A stretch of DNA of 64,000 bases from Cephalopachus bancanus (taxonomy: Eukaryota > Chordata > Mammalia > Primates > Tarsiidae). Positions within the stretch are counted from its first letter, which is position 1, and each line of letters starts with the position of its first letter. Made by a program: the position numbers and the translations under genes. The notes beneath the pieces are model-generated. The model was given only the letters and a program-made list of their open reading frames with translations. It had not been told where the DNA came from and made no database searches. Shown in pieces: positions 1 to 9,915 of this stretch. The stretch lies in assembly GCA_027257055.1 (NCBI GenBank), contig JAPVLO010000624.1:248001-312000 (forward strand), written 5' to 3'.

Positions 1-415
1 TGTATTGATCTCACATAGAGCACTTGAAGTCAGGAGTTTTTTTTGTGTGTGTTGGAGTCTCGCTCTGCTGCCCAGACTGGAGTGCAGTGGCATGCTCCTG
101 GCCACCACAGCCTCAACCTCCTGGGCTCTGGAGATCCTTCCGCCTCAGCCTTCCAAGTAACTGGAATTACAGGCGTGCGCTACCATGCCTGGCTAAGTTT
201 TGATTTTTTCATTGTAGAGATGAGGTCTCATCGAGTTGCCCAGGTGGGTCTCAAACCTGCGGGCTCAGGCAATCCACTCACCTCAGTCTCCCAAGGCACG
301 GGATTACAGGCTGAGCCACCAAGCCTGGCTTGGGGTCAGAAGTTCAAGACCAGCCTAGGCAACATAGAAATCCCCACTCCAACAAAAAAAATAAAAATAA
401 TGTTTTAAAAATAGC
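1..415 (+). repeat. Older Alu (plus strand), split by a younger Alu
   Basis: Bases 1-36 and 335-415 read together as a left Alu arm: a segment resembling ...CTTGAAGTCAGGAG, then TTCAAGACCAGCCTAGGCAACATAG and an A-rich stretch from about 384. It is interrupted by the minus-strand Alu at 37-330. The interrupted target GTCAGGAGTT (29-38) reappears as GTCAGAAGTT (335-344), one mismatch, which looks like the target-site duplication. The window edge truncates this element. Confidence 0.65.
37..330 (-). repeat. Dimeric Alu, lineage-specific subfamily
   Basis: A complete two-arm Alu on the minus strand. It has the T-run (A tail) at 37-44, the right-arm end 'GGAGTCTCGCTCTG' near 54, the mid-element junction near 190-220, and the left-arm start at about 329. 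Read on its own strand, the 5' part says TGGCTCAGCCTGTAATCCC, one base shorter than the usual Alu A-box region. No coding capacity. Mobilised in trans by L1. Confidence 0.9.
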
Positions 416-1910
416 AAAATAAAATATATTTAAAGGGTCAAGACAATCTTTGGAGGCAGCAAGATGGTGGCTGAGTCAGTCAGACTCTGTGAGTCCCAGT
501 GTGAGTGAATGAGTGTATGGAAAATTCTGTGTAGTGCTGGTGGGTGAGTGGGTGTAGGAGTGGCTGATTGAGTGAGGGCCCCAGAGCAAGTGGCCAGAAC
601 TCTCTTAGTGAAGACAGCTGTGCTGCAGGGGCTTGGCTTGGACCCTAGTGATTCCTGGGAGGCAGAAACCAAGGACCATTAAAAAAAAATCAAAACCTTT
701 CCTGAGAAGAATATGCTTGGAGAGACTGACTAAGTAGGGGCTCTTGAGCAAGTGGCCAGGTCTTCCTGGTGAAGCAGCTGGTGATGTAGCAGCTCTGCTT
801 GGTCTCTAGCACTTCCTGGGTCACAAAAGTCAAGTGCCTTTTTTTAACTGACAAAAGTATTCCTGGGAAGAAGCAGCGGGGAGAGACTACCAGCTCCAGG
901 CTGTACTTCACCACTGCAGTGGGAGAGACTGCCGGCTCCAGACTCTGCCTCACCACTGCAGTGCCTGGTTGGACACTGGCAGCAAGGGCTACAAAGGAAA
1001 CCCAGAAGCAGAGCCCCACTGCAGAAGACAAAAGAGGCTCCCTGAAACTATCTTGAAAGCAGGGCAGAAAACTACTCTGACTTGCTCACCATGGAGCAAC
1101 AGACCCTATCTCTGTGACCAGTGAATCAACTAGTCAGGGGTTGATTGTGACCCAGAGGGAATATCCTTAAAGCACAAACCTTAAGGGGACCTGATGAGTG
1201 CTGAGTCTCAGGTACCTCATCCCCTACACTGATCCATCCATGGGAAAAAGGGTGTGGCCTGAAAAGGATGAGGAAGAATGCCAAGGAAATTATTGATGAA
1301 TCTGAAGCTGACCCAACCCCCCTCTTCTCAAGCAATCCTTTGAGTGTCATACCCACACAGCTGTGACATGTCTGAGAGGGATGAACCCAGGCAGAGCCTG
1401 GACTTCAGTTTCAATAGGAGGACTCCACTCCAGGATAGGCCTGGTTGGGCCACCCTCTGCCAGTACCCGGGTAAGAGACAATCCCACTGGAGGGGATCCC
1501 CTGACCATAGGACAATGGGAGGGAAAGACTGCAGCCCCACCCAACTCTACTGCCCCTTCTCCTTCCCTGGTCCAGACACTGAGGAGAGAGTGAAAAAGGT
1601 GGAAACTCTGTAGGAGAGAGTAGAGAAGCAGATGGGAGGAACAATATAGAACCTGCCACAAGAGAGCATGTTTAAACATTTTTTAAAAAAAAATATTTTG
1701 CCTGTTTGTTAATTTTTCTAATTTTTAAATATTTTTCCTTTGTACATGAATATGTGAGGGTTTGATTTGCATTTCCCCCTTTTTTTCTTGTTCTCTTTCT
1801 TCTTTTTTGTTTATGAGTGTATGTGAATGATTGAATGTTCATCTTTCAGGTTTTTTTGGTTTGTTTTTGCTCTTTTGTTCTTCTTTTTTACTTTAATGTG
1901 TGTGTGTGTT

Positions 1911-2212
1911 GCCAGGCTTGATGACTCAGCCTGTAATCCCGCGATTTGGGAGACTGAGGTGAGTGAATTGCCTGAGCCCGTGGGTTCGAGATCTGCCTGA
2001 GCAACTTGGCGAGACCTCATCTCTACAAGAAATCAAAAAATTAGCTGGGTGTGGTAGTGCATGCCTGTAGTTCCAGCTACTTGGAAGGCTGAGGCGGAAG
2101 GATCGCTGGAGTCCAGTGGGTCGAGGCTGCAGTGGCTGGGAGTGGCCACTGCACTCCAGTCTGGATGACAGAATGAGACTCCACCTCAAAAAAAAAAAAA
2201 AAAAAAAAAAAA
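1911..2212 (+). repeat. Dimeric Alu inside L1 copy a 5'UTR
   Basis: Full two-arm Alu with a 3' A-run at about 2188-2212. Left arm begins GCCAGGCTTGATGACTCAGCC, right arm near 2042. It splits the L1 5'UTR, whose uninterrupted form is at 32100-32140. Flanks are GT-rich on both sides, so the target duplication cannot be fixed with certainty. Confidence 0.9.
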
Positions 2213-2317
2213 GCGTGTATGTGAATATATTTGTTAGGGTCAATTTGAATTCCTATTTTTTTCCTCTTTCTTTTTTTCCACCATTCTTTCTCTTTTTTCT
2301 CTATTTATTTTGTGCTG

Positions 2318-2436
2318 GGTGTGTGTGTGTGTGTGAGTGTGTGTGTGTGTGGTGTGTGTGTGTGTGTGTGTATTTGGTTTTCCTATGTTGTTGTTATTTA
2401 TTTATTTTTGCTTAGCTGTTATTCTAGTTTGTTCTG

Positions 2437-2483
<47 letters not shown>
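2318..2483 (+). repeat. (GT)n microsatellites in L1 5'UTR
   Basis: Two GT-repeat tracts (about 2318-2371 and 2437-2483) separated by T-rich sequence. The related L1 at 32240-32270 has only a short GT stretch here, so the expansion happened after insertion of this copy. Confidence 0.9.
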
Positions 2484-2484
<1 letters not shown>

Positions 2485-2869
2485 TGTTCAATTGTTTTTT
2501 GCTTTGGTTTCTGCTTTCATTATTCTGTGGTTTTCTATTTTTAATTTTTAATTTTTTTTCCATTTCATTGCATTCTACTTTTCTGTTTTCTTCATTGCTG
2601 TGACTGTATCTTGGACTCAGAGGGTATACACATATATCCATTGCATTGTCATATAGAGTGGTGGCGAGGAGTAGGTCTCAGGGAACCCATACCACAATCA
2701 GTGAACACTGTGATTTGCAAGTAGTTTCTGAATCCCAGCTCCCCATCCTCTACCTTATTCGACTCTCACAACTATAAGAGACAGCAAAGCTTCCCACCTA
2801 CAGTCCTCTTTCAAAATATAACAAACCCAGAGCCTAGATTAGGGAGGAATAGAGGACTAAGCAGACACC

Positions 2870-3377
2870 AAAAGTGAAAACTTCTCCTACTGCCACTGAA
2901 TAACAGAACTAAAGAGGAAAGAAGGAACTCTGTCACAAATGAGGAAAAACCAGTGGAAGATTGCAGGCAATTTCAAGTGAAAAATCAGATCCCAGAGCCC
3001 AAACAATGGAAGTCACCAACAACTAATCCCAGAATATGACAGGGATCAGGAAATGGATGGAAAGCATGAATAAGACTCAAGAAAGACAAGATGTGACACT
3101 GAAATAATTTGTGACAGATATTTTGGTCATAAAAAGTTTCATCCAGGATATAAATAGCAAGATGACAAGCATAGAAGGCAGAATTAATCAAGCAGAAGAA
3201 AGAATCTCAAAATTTGAAGACCAGAACATGGAATTAACCCAATCTGTAAAAAACATAGAAAGAAAACTCAACAAGAAAGGGGAACAGAGAACAACCTGGA
3301 GCAAGTATTCCAGGAGATTATCCAAGAAAACTTTCCCCATCTCACCAGAGATGTGATCAGCCAAACACAAAAGATAC
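2870..3377 (+). pseudogene. L1 ORF1 remnant (copy a, first part)
   Basis: ORF1p is the trimeric RNA-binding chaperone of LINE-1. The translation from 3111 shows the coiled-coil signature AEERISKFEDQN. An internal deletion near 3280 removes the start of the RRM segment that is present in the copy at 33094. The frame then breaks, and the provirus enters at about 3378. The rest of ORF1 lies at 9133-9360. Confidence 0.75.
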
Positions 3378-3378
3378 T

Positions 3379-3844
3379 TGCTATAGTAGAATTATGAGTG
3401 CTTTAATAGCCAGCAATCAAGAGGGGCTAGTGTCAGAAACATCTCTCAACACCAAGTGAAGCAGGCAAAGGGTTTATAAAGGCAAAAACTGCAAGTGAGC
3501 TACATAGAATGGGGTAGGAGAATAAGGAACTAAAAAAAAAGGGAACAATATATGGGAACAAAATATGAGGATGTGGCAGTGGGGATTTTGCAAAGAACAA
3601 TCTCTTGGACAATTACGTGGAACTTGTGACTAAGGAGTTTTCAAATGCTCAGAGGGAACAGCCCAGGAGGAAAAAGGATGTAGGTCTGTGATCATGAGAA
3701 AGTTACAACAGTCTCTTCCAGGGGGTGGGGGTGGGGGGCTACATCTGGGTAAGCCAGCATCTAAGATGGAGGATTTTTAACAAAATGAAGTTACCTAAGT
3801 CAAGCAAGTTATTACAGGCTATTATACGTTTTGCAGATATTTCA
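3379..3844 (-). repeat. 3' LTR of the provirus
   Basis: Paired with 8648-9132 along its whole length. Starts TG and ends CA on the plus strand. A palindromic TTTATAAA (3473-3480) is the probable TATA box. Relative to the other LTR it lacks about 30 bases near 3390, next to its U5 end, which is a deletion in this copy. Confidence 0.9.
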
Positions 3845-3856
3845 TTCTCCCCTTTT
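3845..3856 (-). promoter_or_regulatory. Polypurine tract of the provirus
   Basis: On the minus strand AAAAGGGGAGAA sits directly against the TG start of the 3' LTR. This is the position and composition of a retroviral plus-strand primer. Confidence 0.85.
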
Positions 3857-3869
3857 ACTTGTCCATGAG

Positions 3870-4070
3870 TCAATGTGTTGACTCATCAGTCATAGGTATA
3901 CTATTGAACTGGAATCTTATGTACATAAGTTTTACATAACTGATTTGTTGTTTGACAAAATGAATAAACCAATTGAATATACAGAGCCCTATAAGCAAAC
4001 TGAGGAGGATGAGGATAACAGGACCTTGAGAGGGTTTCTCTTGTTGCAGTTCAGTCTGCAAAGCAGAGCA
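3870..4070 (-). pseudogene. Envelope TM tail remnant
   Basis: The minus-strand frame shows a long hydrophobic stretch (VILILLSLLIGLCIFNWF) followed by a short basic tail. This is how the membrane span and cytoplasmic tail of a gammaretroviral transmembrane subunit look. It directly follows integrase-like sequence, so nearly all of env (surface subunit and ectodomain) is deleted. Not functional. Confidence 0.6.
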
Positions 4071-5290
4071 AAGCAATGTTGTACTTTTTGACTTTTTTTG
4101 ACTCATGAGTGGTGAATCTAGGCCAGCATTTCATCAACCTTGAGTGCCACTGGGGTTGTGAGGGTGACAATGTAGGGTCCCTTCCAGACAGGGGTTAATT
4201 CTTTTTTTCTGGAACTTTTTGACATAGACCAAGTCCTCGAGCTAAAATGGATGACAAGGCATGGATGACGGGGTTGGCAAGATAGCACTGATGGTGTGTA
4301 CAGTATCCTGGACCTGTTGTAGGGACTAGCGATACTTTAACAGAGATTGATTTGTAATTTTTTTAAGAATAGGATCCTATAACCAGAGTAACGGAGGAAG
4401 GGGTTTCCAAACATGATTTTATATGGGGTAAATCCAGCCATGTATGGGGTGCACCGAGCCTAGAGAAGGGTCAGAGGCCAAAGACTTACCCCATTTCTCA
4501 CTTTTTAAAAATTATTAATTTGGTCAAAGTGTTTTTAGAGTTTGGTTCATATGTTTTACTTATCCAGAGCTCTGTGGTCGGCAAGCACAATGCAGCTTCC
4601 AGTTAATATTTAGTGCTTTTTCTAACCAGTTGAACTATGGACGAGATAAAGGCAGGACCATTATCAGAGCCAATAGAGAGAGGGAATAATTTCATTTAAT
4701 GAAAACCTTATAACTGTAAGTGTGGTTTCATTTGTTGTGGCAAAAGCTTCTACCCATTCAGAAAAAGTATTTACAAATGCCAGTAGATAGTTGTACCCTG
4801 CATGAGGGAGTTTTACCTCTGTAAAGTTTATTTTCCATTTTTCTTCAGGGCTTAATCCTTGTGCCCTGATGTCATCAGAAGGTTTTGGGCCCTGTTTTGT
4901 GTTGACTCAGGCATAGGCAGGACACATGTTGGCTGCCGTGACAGCTAGATTTTTTAAGTCATTAATATGATAATGATGGCTTAAAAACTCAGTCATTCTA
5001 GTACCTTCCAAATGGGTGGTGGAATACAGTTGTCTTACCAAGGTGTATGCAAGGGCTGCAGGCAAGACAACTTTAGAGTCTTTGACCATCCTGCATGCTT
5101 TTTGTCAGCTTCTGCCTGGTCTGCTTAGTTCCTCTTCTTCTGGGTGTAGGTGGGCTGTTTTGGGAGAGGAGGAACTGAAAAAGTTTTACTTAGCAAGATA
5201 GTTAAGGGTTTAATTGGAGGATCTGCTGCCTCTTGAGTCACTTGGTCCACCAGGTGATTTTTGGTTGCTTCTGGAGTGTTCAATTTTTTG
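4070..5290 (-). pseudogene. Integrase remnant of the provirus
   Basis: Minus-strand reading in several frames. The N-terminal zinc-binding region lies near 4910-5090 (THLEGTRM, with HH and CP residues). The catalytic core has the motif SDNGPAF near 4640-4660. The C-terminal domain, around VPEKK, is near 4190-4210. The first core aspartate position (about 4828) reads Asn in KINFTEV. Many stops and frameshifts. It would have integrated viral DNA; it cannot now. Confidence 0.75.
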
Positions 5291-5344
5291 GTGTCCTCTG
5301 CAATGAATGATGGCTACATTTTTTTGGGATCCATATAGCCTCTA

Positions 5345-5931
5345 GAAGGGCTAAGATTATTTCTTTGTTTTTTTATAGTCTTACTTACCGCAGTAAGAAG
5401 TGTTCGTTCTTTGTAGATCATGGCATGGACATGGAGAGTAGCGAAGGCATACTCGCTGTTGGTAAAGATGTTTACCTGCTTTCCTGTCCCCCAGCACAGG
5501 ATGTCAGTTAAGGCAATTAACTCAGTCTTTTGAGTATGAGCTGTAGTTACTGCTGCAACAGCCTTGTGGACTTTCCCTGGTACCAGATTACTGCCATCCG
5601 TGAACCTGTCAGCATCAGCCTGGCTTAAGGGCGTGTCCTAAAGATCAGGGCGACTGGTTTGGAAGATGTCTAATACATCTTCACAGTTATGAACTGGCAT
5701 CTTTGGATTATTATCGGGCAGTAGAGTGACTGGATTGAGGCTCATGACTGGAATGTGATGTTTCGCCAATCCTGGTGGGTTGGGTCTCCACCCAGACTGA
5801 AGGAAACTTCTGTAGCAACTGTAGAAGTAAGCTTGAAGATATATTCTCAGTAGGAGATTAGAAGAAGTTAAAAGGTACTCTTCAAAAAGCAGAACAGTTA
5901 AGAGCATTTGATAGGCAGTGGAAACAAACAT
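5345..5931 (-). pseudogene. Pol connection and RNase H remnant
   Basis: The segment to about 5640 shows the connection region (LNPVTLLP, then NCEDVLDIF). RNase H follows, with FTDGSN, TELIAL and NIFTNSEYAF. The last holds Asn where the family has a catalytic Asp. The upstream reverse-transcriptase fingers and palm are absent: protease sequence ends near 5905 and connection sequence begins almost at once. Confidence 0.75.
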
Positions 5932-6215
5932 TTTAGTTTTTTTTCAGGTGAAAACATAATGGTGGCTCTTAACTGCGAAAGCAAGTCCTGGCCCATTAAA
6001 GGGAATGGGCAGTCTGGAGCTATGAGGAATGAGGGGGTAACCTGTTTTTGTCCCAAGTCAACAGTTCGGTTAGAAGTAATTTTACAGTTAGTGATTGCTC
6101 CTGCTACCCCTTGAACAGAAATTTGCTTACTGGACATGGGTCCTAATGGTGACTTTAGAATGGAAAGCTACACCCTGGTGTCTATCAAAATTTTGAACTT
6201 GGTGGCCTCTGATAG
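5905..6215 (-). pseudogene. Retroviral protease remnant
   Basis: The minus-strand frame includes FLIAPDCPFPLMGQDLL, the C-terminal protease signature of gammaretroviruses. Upstream, at about 6180-6200, the active-site segment reads ILIDTRV, with Arg in place of the Gly of the DTG triad, followed by a stop. Aspartic protease activity is lost. Gag cleavage was its former job. Confidence 0.75.
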
Positions 6216-6341
6216 CAGCGATTACCATGGACTTTTGGGGACCTAAGGAAAAAAGAGCTCTGGTCTTTTCAGTCTGAGTTATTTCCAGTTTCCCCAGCAG
6301 AGGGCAGAACCAAAACTGGCTTAGTGTCCTTTGACTTTGGA

Positions 6342-7400
6342 CAGTGAGGATAATTCTTGACCCAATGTCCTAGTTCCTTAAAATAGGCATATTGGTTTTT
6401 TTTGCCAGTGGAGCACATCTGATTTTCTGACCCTTTTGGTTATTATTTGGCTTTTGATGAGGGGGCTTGGAGACTGTACCTGTACCCAGGCCTTGGAAGG
6501 CTGTTATCAGAATTTTGGCTTGTCTTCTTGCAGTTCTATCAGCTGCCTGAGCTGCCTGTTTTTGTTTTTTTAGCATTCTGGCTATTAAAAACCTTTTTGG
6601 GTTACTTTAAGTAACTGGGCAATATTCATTCCTACAAATCCCTCAAGCTTTTGCAACTTTTTTTGGATGTTTGGAGCTGCTTGAGCTGCAAATGCCAAAT
6701 TGATAGCTCGAGCATTCTCAGAGGCCGAGGGTTTGAATGGTCGAGGGTTTATAGGTACAAAAAGTCTCCTGGAGGCATTCAAAGAATGCCCCCAGAGGTT
6801 CCTCAGAACCCTGGAGAATATTGGTGGTTTTAGAAAGATTGATAGGTTTCTGGGCTATCCCCTTAAACCAGCTAATAGAGTCTGGTTATAGATATTTAAT
6901 GTCTTAGACCCTGCCAAAATGTTAGGGTCCCAATTTGGGTGAGAGGAGGGAAAAACCTCTTATATTTCCTTAGTTTTTTCCTGTGTGCCTGCAGTTGAGG
7001 CTAGAATAGACATTCTAGCCTCAGCTTTGATGCACTCTTGCTTCTCTGAAGTAAATAGGGTTAAAAGGAGCTGCTGGCAGTCATCCCAGGTGGGGAGATG
7101 AGTGCACATGATTGATTCTACCAGTGAGGTTAGAACTTGAGGTTTTTATGAAAATGGAAGATTTTGAATTTTTCAACTGTACAAATCAGAGGCAGAAAAA
7201 GGAATATACACCAAGAAGTGTTGCTTAGTCTGATCTGTCCCCCATGGAGGTGGCATTTCCTGGAGGGGAAGGGAAGGGGCTGGATTCATTTTGGATTGGA
7301 GGTGAGAAGCCAGAGAGGGAGAAGACAGAGGGGAGGTGGAGGAGTCTGGTTTTATTTTTTTTAAAGACAAATTACAATAGGCTGGTATCAGTCATGCTTA
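6342..7400 (-). pseudogene. Gag remnant (capsid and nucleocapsid)
   Basis: From its 5' side: a proline-rich segment and capsid start near 7173-7370 (FLVYIPFSASDLYS); capsid C-terminal sequence near 6585-6782 (KLQKLEGFVGMN); a charged linker; and a nucleocapsid zinc knuckle near 6342-6410. In the knuckle the GHW core is kept, but the metal-binding Cys positions read Tyr, Phe and Tyr. Matrix sequence upstream of 7400 is not recognisable. Frameshifted throughout. Confidence 0.75.
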
Positions 7401-8432
7401 AGGAGTTATGTTTCAGAAAAGATAAAGTTGGCAAAGTTAGTTTTTATCTAAAATAAGTATTTTTCTAGGACACAGCCTTTACCTTTTTATTATTGTAACA
7501 GGTTTTAAGAACAAGATAAAAAATGACTTTTGACTCTTGGTCTGTCCTTTTATTTTCCATTCCTGCTCTTGGAAATATTCTTATGATCCTGGGAAATGGG
7601 GCAAAGATTAATTTTCTGTAACTGCTTCCTGCTGACGTGGGCCATAGAAATGTCCCCTACCTATCTATTTCCAAGGGCATGAATAGGAAACAGTGGGACC
7701 TTAACCAAATATTATTTGGATTTAATAAAACACTGAGTGAGAGCACAGGCAAAAATTATTAAGCAAGCAATGATGAAAAGGCTATTGTCCCAGAAACAAT
7801 TCTGGAAGAGTGAAGGTAGTCCCGTATGATTAGTTAAAGCCTTTAATTTATTAATGTAAGTTGAAATATTCCCTTGTAAATTAATTATAGTTGTACTTTA
7901 ACAAGGGAATGGAGTCACTTTGACAAGAAAGAAAAATTGAAAACATTAGAGAATCCTTGTATCAGAAGGAGATTTTGAAGTCTGTTAGTAATTTGGCATT
8001 GAAAAGCACTATAGCTGATTACAAACTGCTGTCCATGAAATTAATTTACCTGGACTGTAGGCAATTCAGAAGTGGGTAAGGTAATTGTGGTTCCCAAGCT
8101 TGTTTCTTTTTTCCTTCCTCTGTTGTCTAAAGGAGAAAATTCTTTATTATACAGTCCAGGGGACTGGTTTTTATCATATAGTCCAGGAGACTGACAGGTC
8201 GTGAATTCTGTGAACTCATATTAAATGACAAACAGACAAACAAAACACAATGACAGACAAGATGTGTCTGCACCAAGTGAGAAAAGTTACAGATCCCTGG
8301 AACAACCTCAGGGCAGAAAACCAGATGACTCTATTCAGCCAACATCTTGGCCTAATGAATAGTGTCCAAAGGGACTTCGTCAGACTGTGATTCCTTTAAA
8401 CAGAATTGTGGCCACAAGCAGAACAGAACAGA

Positions 8433-8443
8433 TTCTTACCTCC
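8433..8443 (-). promoter_or_regulatory. Candidate major splice donor of the provirus
   Basis: On the minus strand GGAG/GTAAGAATC is a near-perfect 5' splice site, about 190 bases downstream of the primer-binding site. This is where gammaretroviral leaders place the donor for the env mRNA. Confidence 0.55.
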
Positions 8444-8626
8444 TAGGAGAACACAGATGGACTCAGGTTCTTTTTGAGGCAATGAGATGCCAGTGGTCAT
8501 TCCAACTCTCTCCAAGAAAGATGAGAGATTAAGTGGCCCTAGAATGGCTCAGGGGGTGCTTCCCCTATAATGTCTTCACTGAGCCAGGGATAGCCAGAAC
8601 AAAGCCACCTCCCGGGGTTGGCAGAT

Positions 8627-8645
8627 GATCTTGCTGGGGCCTCCA
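8627..8645 (-). promoter_or_regulatory. Primer-binding site, tRNA-Thr type
   Basis: Two bases inside the 5' LTR, the minus strand reads TGGAGGCCCCAGC followed by AAGATC. The first 13 bases are complementary to the 3' end of tRNA-Thr (UGU anticodon) including its CCA. A Thr primer is known for the HERV-T (S71) group, a class I ERV group. The group assignment here is inference. Confidence 0.7.
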
Positions 8646-8647
8646 AA

Positions 8648-9132
8648 TGTTATAGCTGGATTGCGAGAAAACAGTCTCCAACATGCAGAGGGCCAAATTA
8701 TGAGTCCTTTAATAGCCAACAGTTGAGAGGGTCTAGCACCAGAAAGATCTCTCGACCCCGAGTGAAGCAGGGAAAGGGTTTATAAAGGCAAAAACTGCAA
8801 GTGGGCTATATAGCATGGGGTAGGAGAACAAGGAACTAAAAACAAAAGGGAACAAAATATGAGGATATGGCAGTGGGGATTTTGCAAAGAACAATCTCTT
8901 GGACAATTACTCGGAACTCGTGACTAAGGAGTTTCCAAATGCTCAGGTGGAACTGCCCAGGGGGAACAAGAATGTAGGTCTATGATCATGAGAAAGTTAC
9001 AATGGTCTCATGTGGGGGTGGGGGGGCTATATCTGCGTAAGCCAGCATCTAAGATGGAGGATTTTTAACAAAATGAAGTTACCTATGTCAAGCAAGTTAT
9101 TACAGGCTATTAGAGGTTTTACAGATATTTCA
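8648..9132 (-). repeat. 5' LTR of the provirus
   Basis: 485-base LTR with TG and CA ends. On the minus strand a TTTATAAA TATA box lies at 8779-8786 and an ATTAAA polyadenylation signal at 8708-8713, giving an ordinary U3-R-U5 order. This is the more complete of the two LTRs. Confidence 0.9.
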
Positions 9133-9360
9133 ATACAGAGAATCCCCACAAGACATCAAATGAGAAGACCAACCCCTAGACACATATGGTAATTCGCCTA
9201 CACAAATAGACACACACAAAAAAATCCTAAAGACAGCAAGAGATAAAGAACTGACTACCTACAGGGAAAACCAGTCAGAATAACAGCAGACCTATCAGCA
9301 GAAACACTACAAGCAAGAAGGGACTGGAGTCCAATATTTAATCTCACATTCAAGCACCTT
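9133..9360 (+). pseudogene. L1 ORF1 remnant (copy a, second part)
   Basis: Continues ORF1 exactly where 3377 stopped (CAGAGAATCCCCACAAGACATC), through the segment encoding TPRH and the C-terminal domain. It ends at about 9335-9360 without poly(A), inside ORF1. The following bases belong to an older minus-strand L1. Confidence 0.8.
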
Positions 9361-9374
9361 GATAACCACTTGTA

Positions 9375-9915
9375 CTAGTTCTAATTCCTAATTTTTAGCA
9401 GATTATTTGGGTCTCCTATGTGTAAATCATAGCATATATAAAGAGAGTTTGGTTGATTCTTTTCTAATGTTTTGCATTTCACTTTGCACGCTTGTCCCTA
9501 TTACACTGTCTTGAACCTCCCATATAATGTTAAGCATACAAGGTAATAATAGACATTCTTGTCTTGTTCTTGACTTTAACTGGATGCTTGTAAAGTTTTA
9601 TTTTTAGAATGTATATCTATTTAGACATATTTTCCCAGGTTAAGAAAACTTCCTTTGACTTTTATTCTATGAATTAAAGAAAAAAAAGAATGTTAAATTT
9701 ATCAAATAGTTTTTGCACATTGTAAGATGATAATGACTTGTTTCTTCTTTGATCTGGTAGATCATATTAATAGATATGCCAATGTAAACTAGCTTTTCCT
9801 TCTTGAAATTAATTTAACGTGGTGATGATACATTATCTTATCAATGTAGTACTCTTAATCGTCACTATCAATAAATTGGAATTATGATGTAAGTTGGAAA
9901 TTATTTACCAACTAT
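9375..9915 (-). mobile_element. Old L1 fragment, ORF2 region
   Basis: Minus-strand L1 ORF2-like sequence, heavily diverged: a TTGTCTTGTTCTTGA block near 9570 and a segment with TGATCTGGTAGATCATATTAA near 9750. No frame survives. 9915-10920 shows nothing I recognise; it is AT-rich intergenic sequence. Confidence 0.6.

Larger units (their letters stand above)
452..3377 (+). mobile_element. L1 (copy a), 5'UTR and first part of ORF1
   Basis: Starts with GGAGGCAGCAAGATGGTGG, an L1-type 5' end containing a YY1-like CAAGATGG site. About 2.2 kb of 5'UTR follows (excluding the Alu at 1911-2212), then ORF1 sequence to 3377. The same 5'UTR is found at 30769-32800, so it defines one L1 subfamily. The copy is interrupted by the provirus at 3379-9132 and resumes at 9133. 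It carries no ORF2, so it is 3' truncated and non-autonomous. Confidence 0.85.
3379..9132 (-). mobile_element. Class I (gammaretrovirus-like) endogenous retrovirus, defective
   Basis: A minus-strand provirus bounded by two LTRs (8648-9132 is 5', 3379-3844 is 3'). Its cis signals are in order: PBS, candidate splice donor, gag, pro, pol, env tail and PPT. The 4-bp direct repeat ATAC flanks it (3374-3377 and 9133-9136, with one extra T at 3378), as expected for a gammaretroviral integrase. Flanking L1 ORF1 sequence is continuous across the insertion. All reading frames are broken, and most of the reverse transcriptase and envelope is missing. By eye the LTRs differ at roughly 35 sites over about 400 aligned bases, so it is old. 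Confidence 0.9.

Noticed and set aside
2116..2641. Cys/Val repeat and Thr/His repeat peptides
   Set aside because: They translate (GT)n tracts in an L1 5'UTR.
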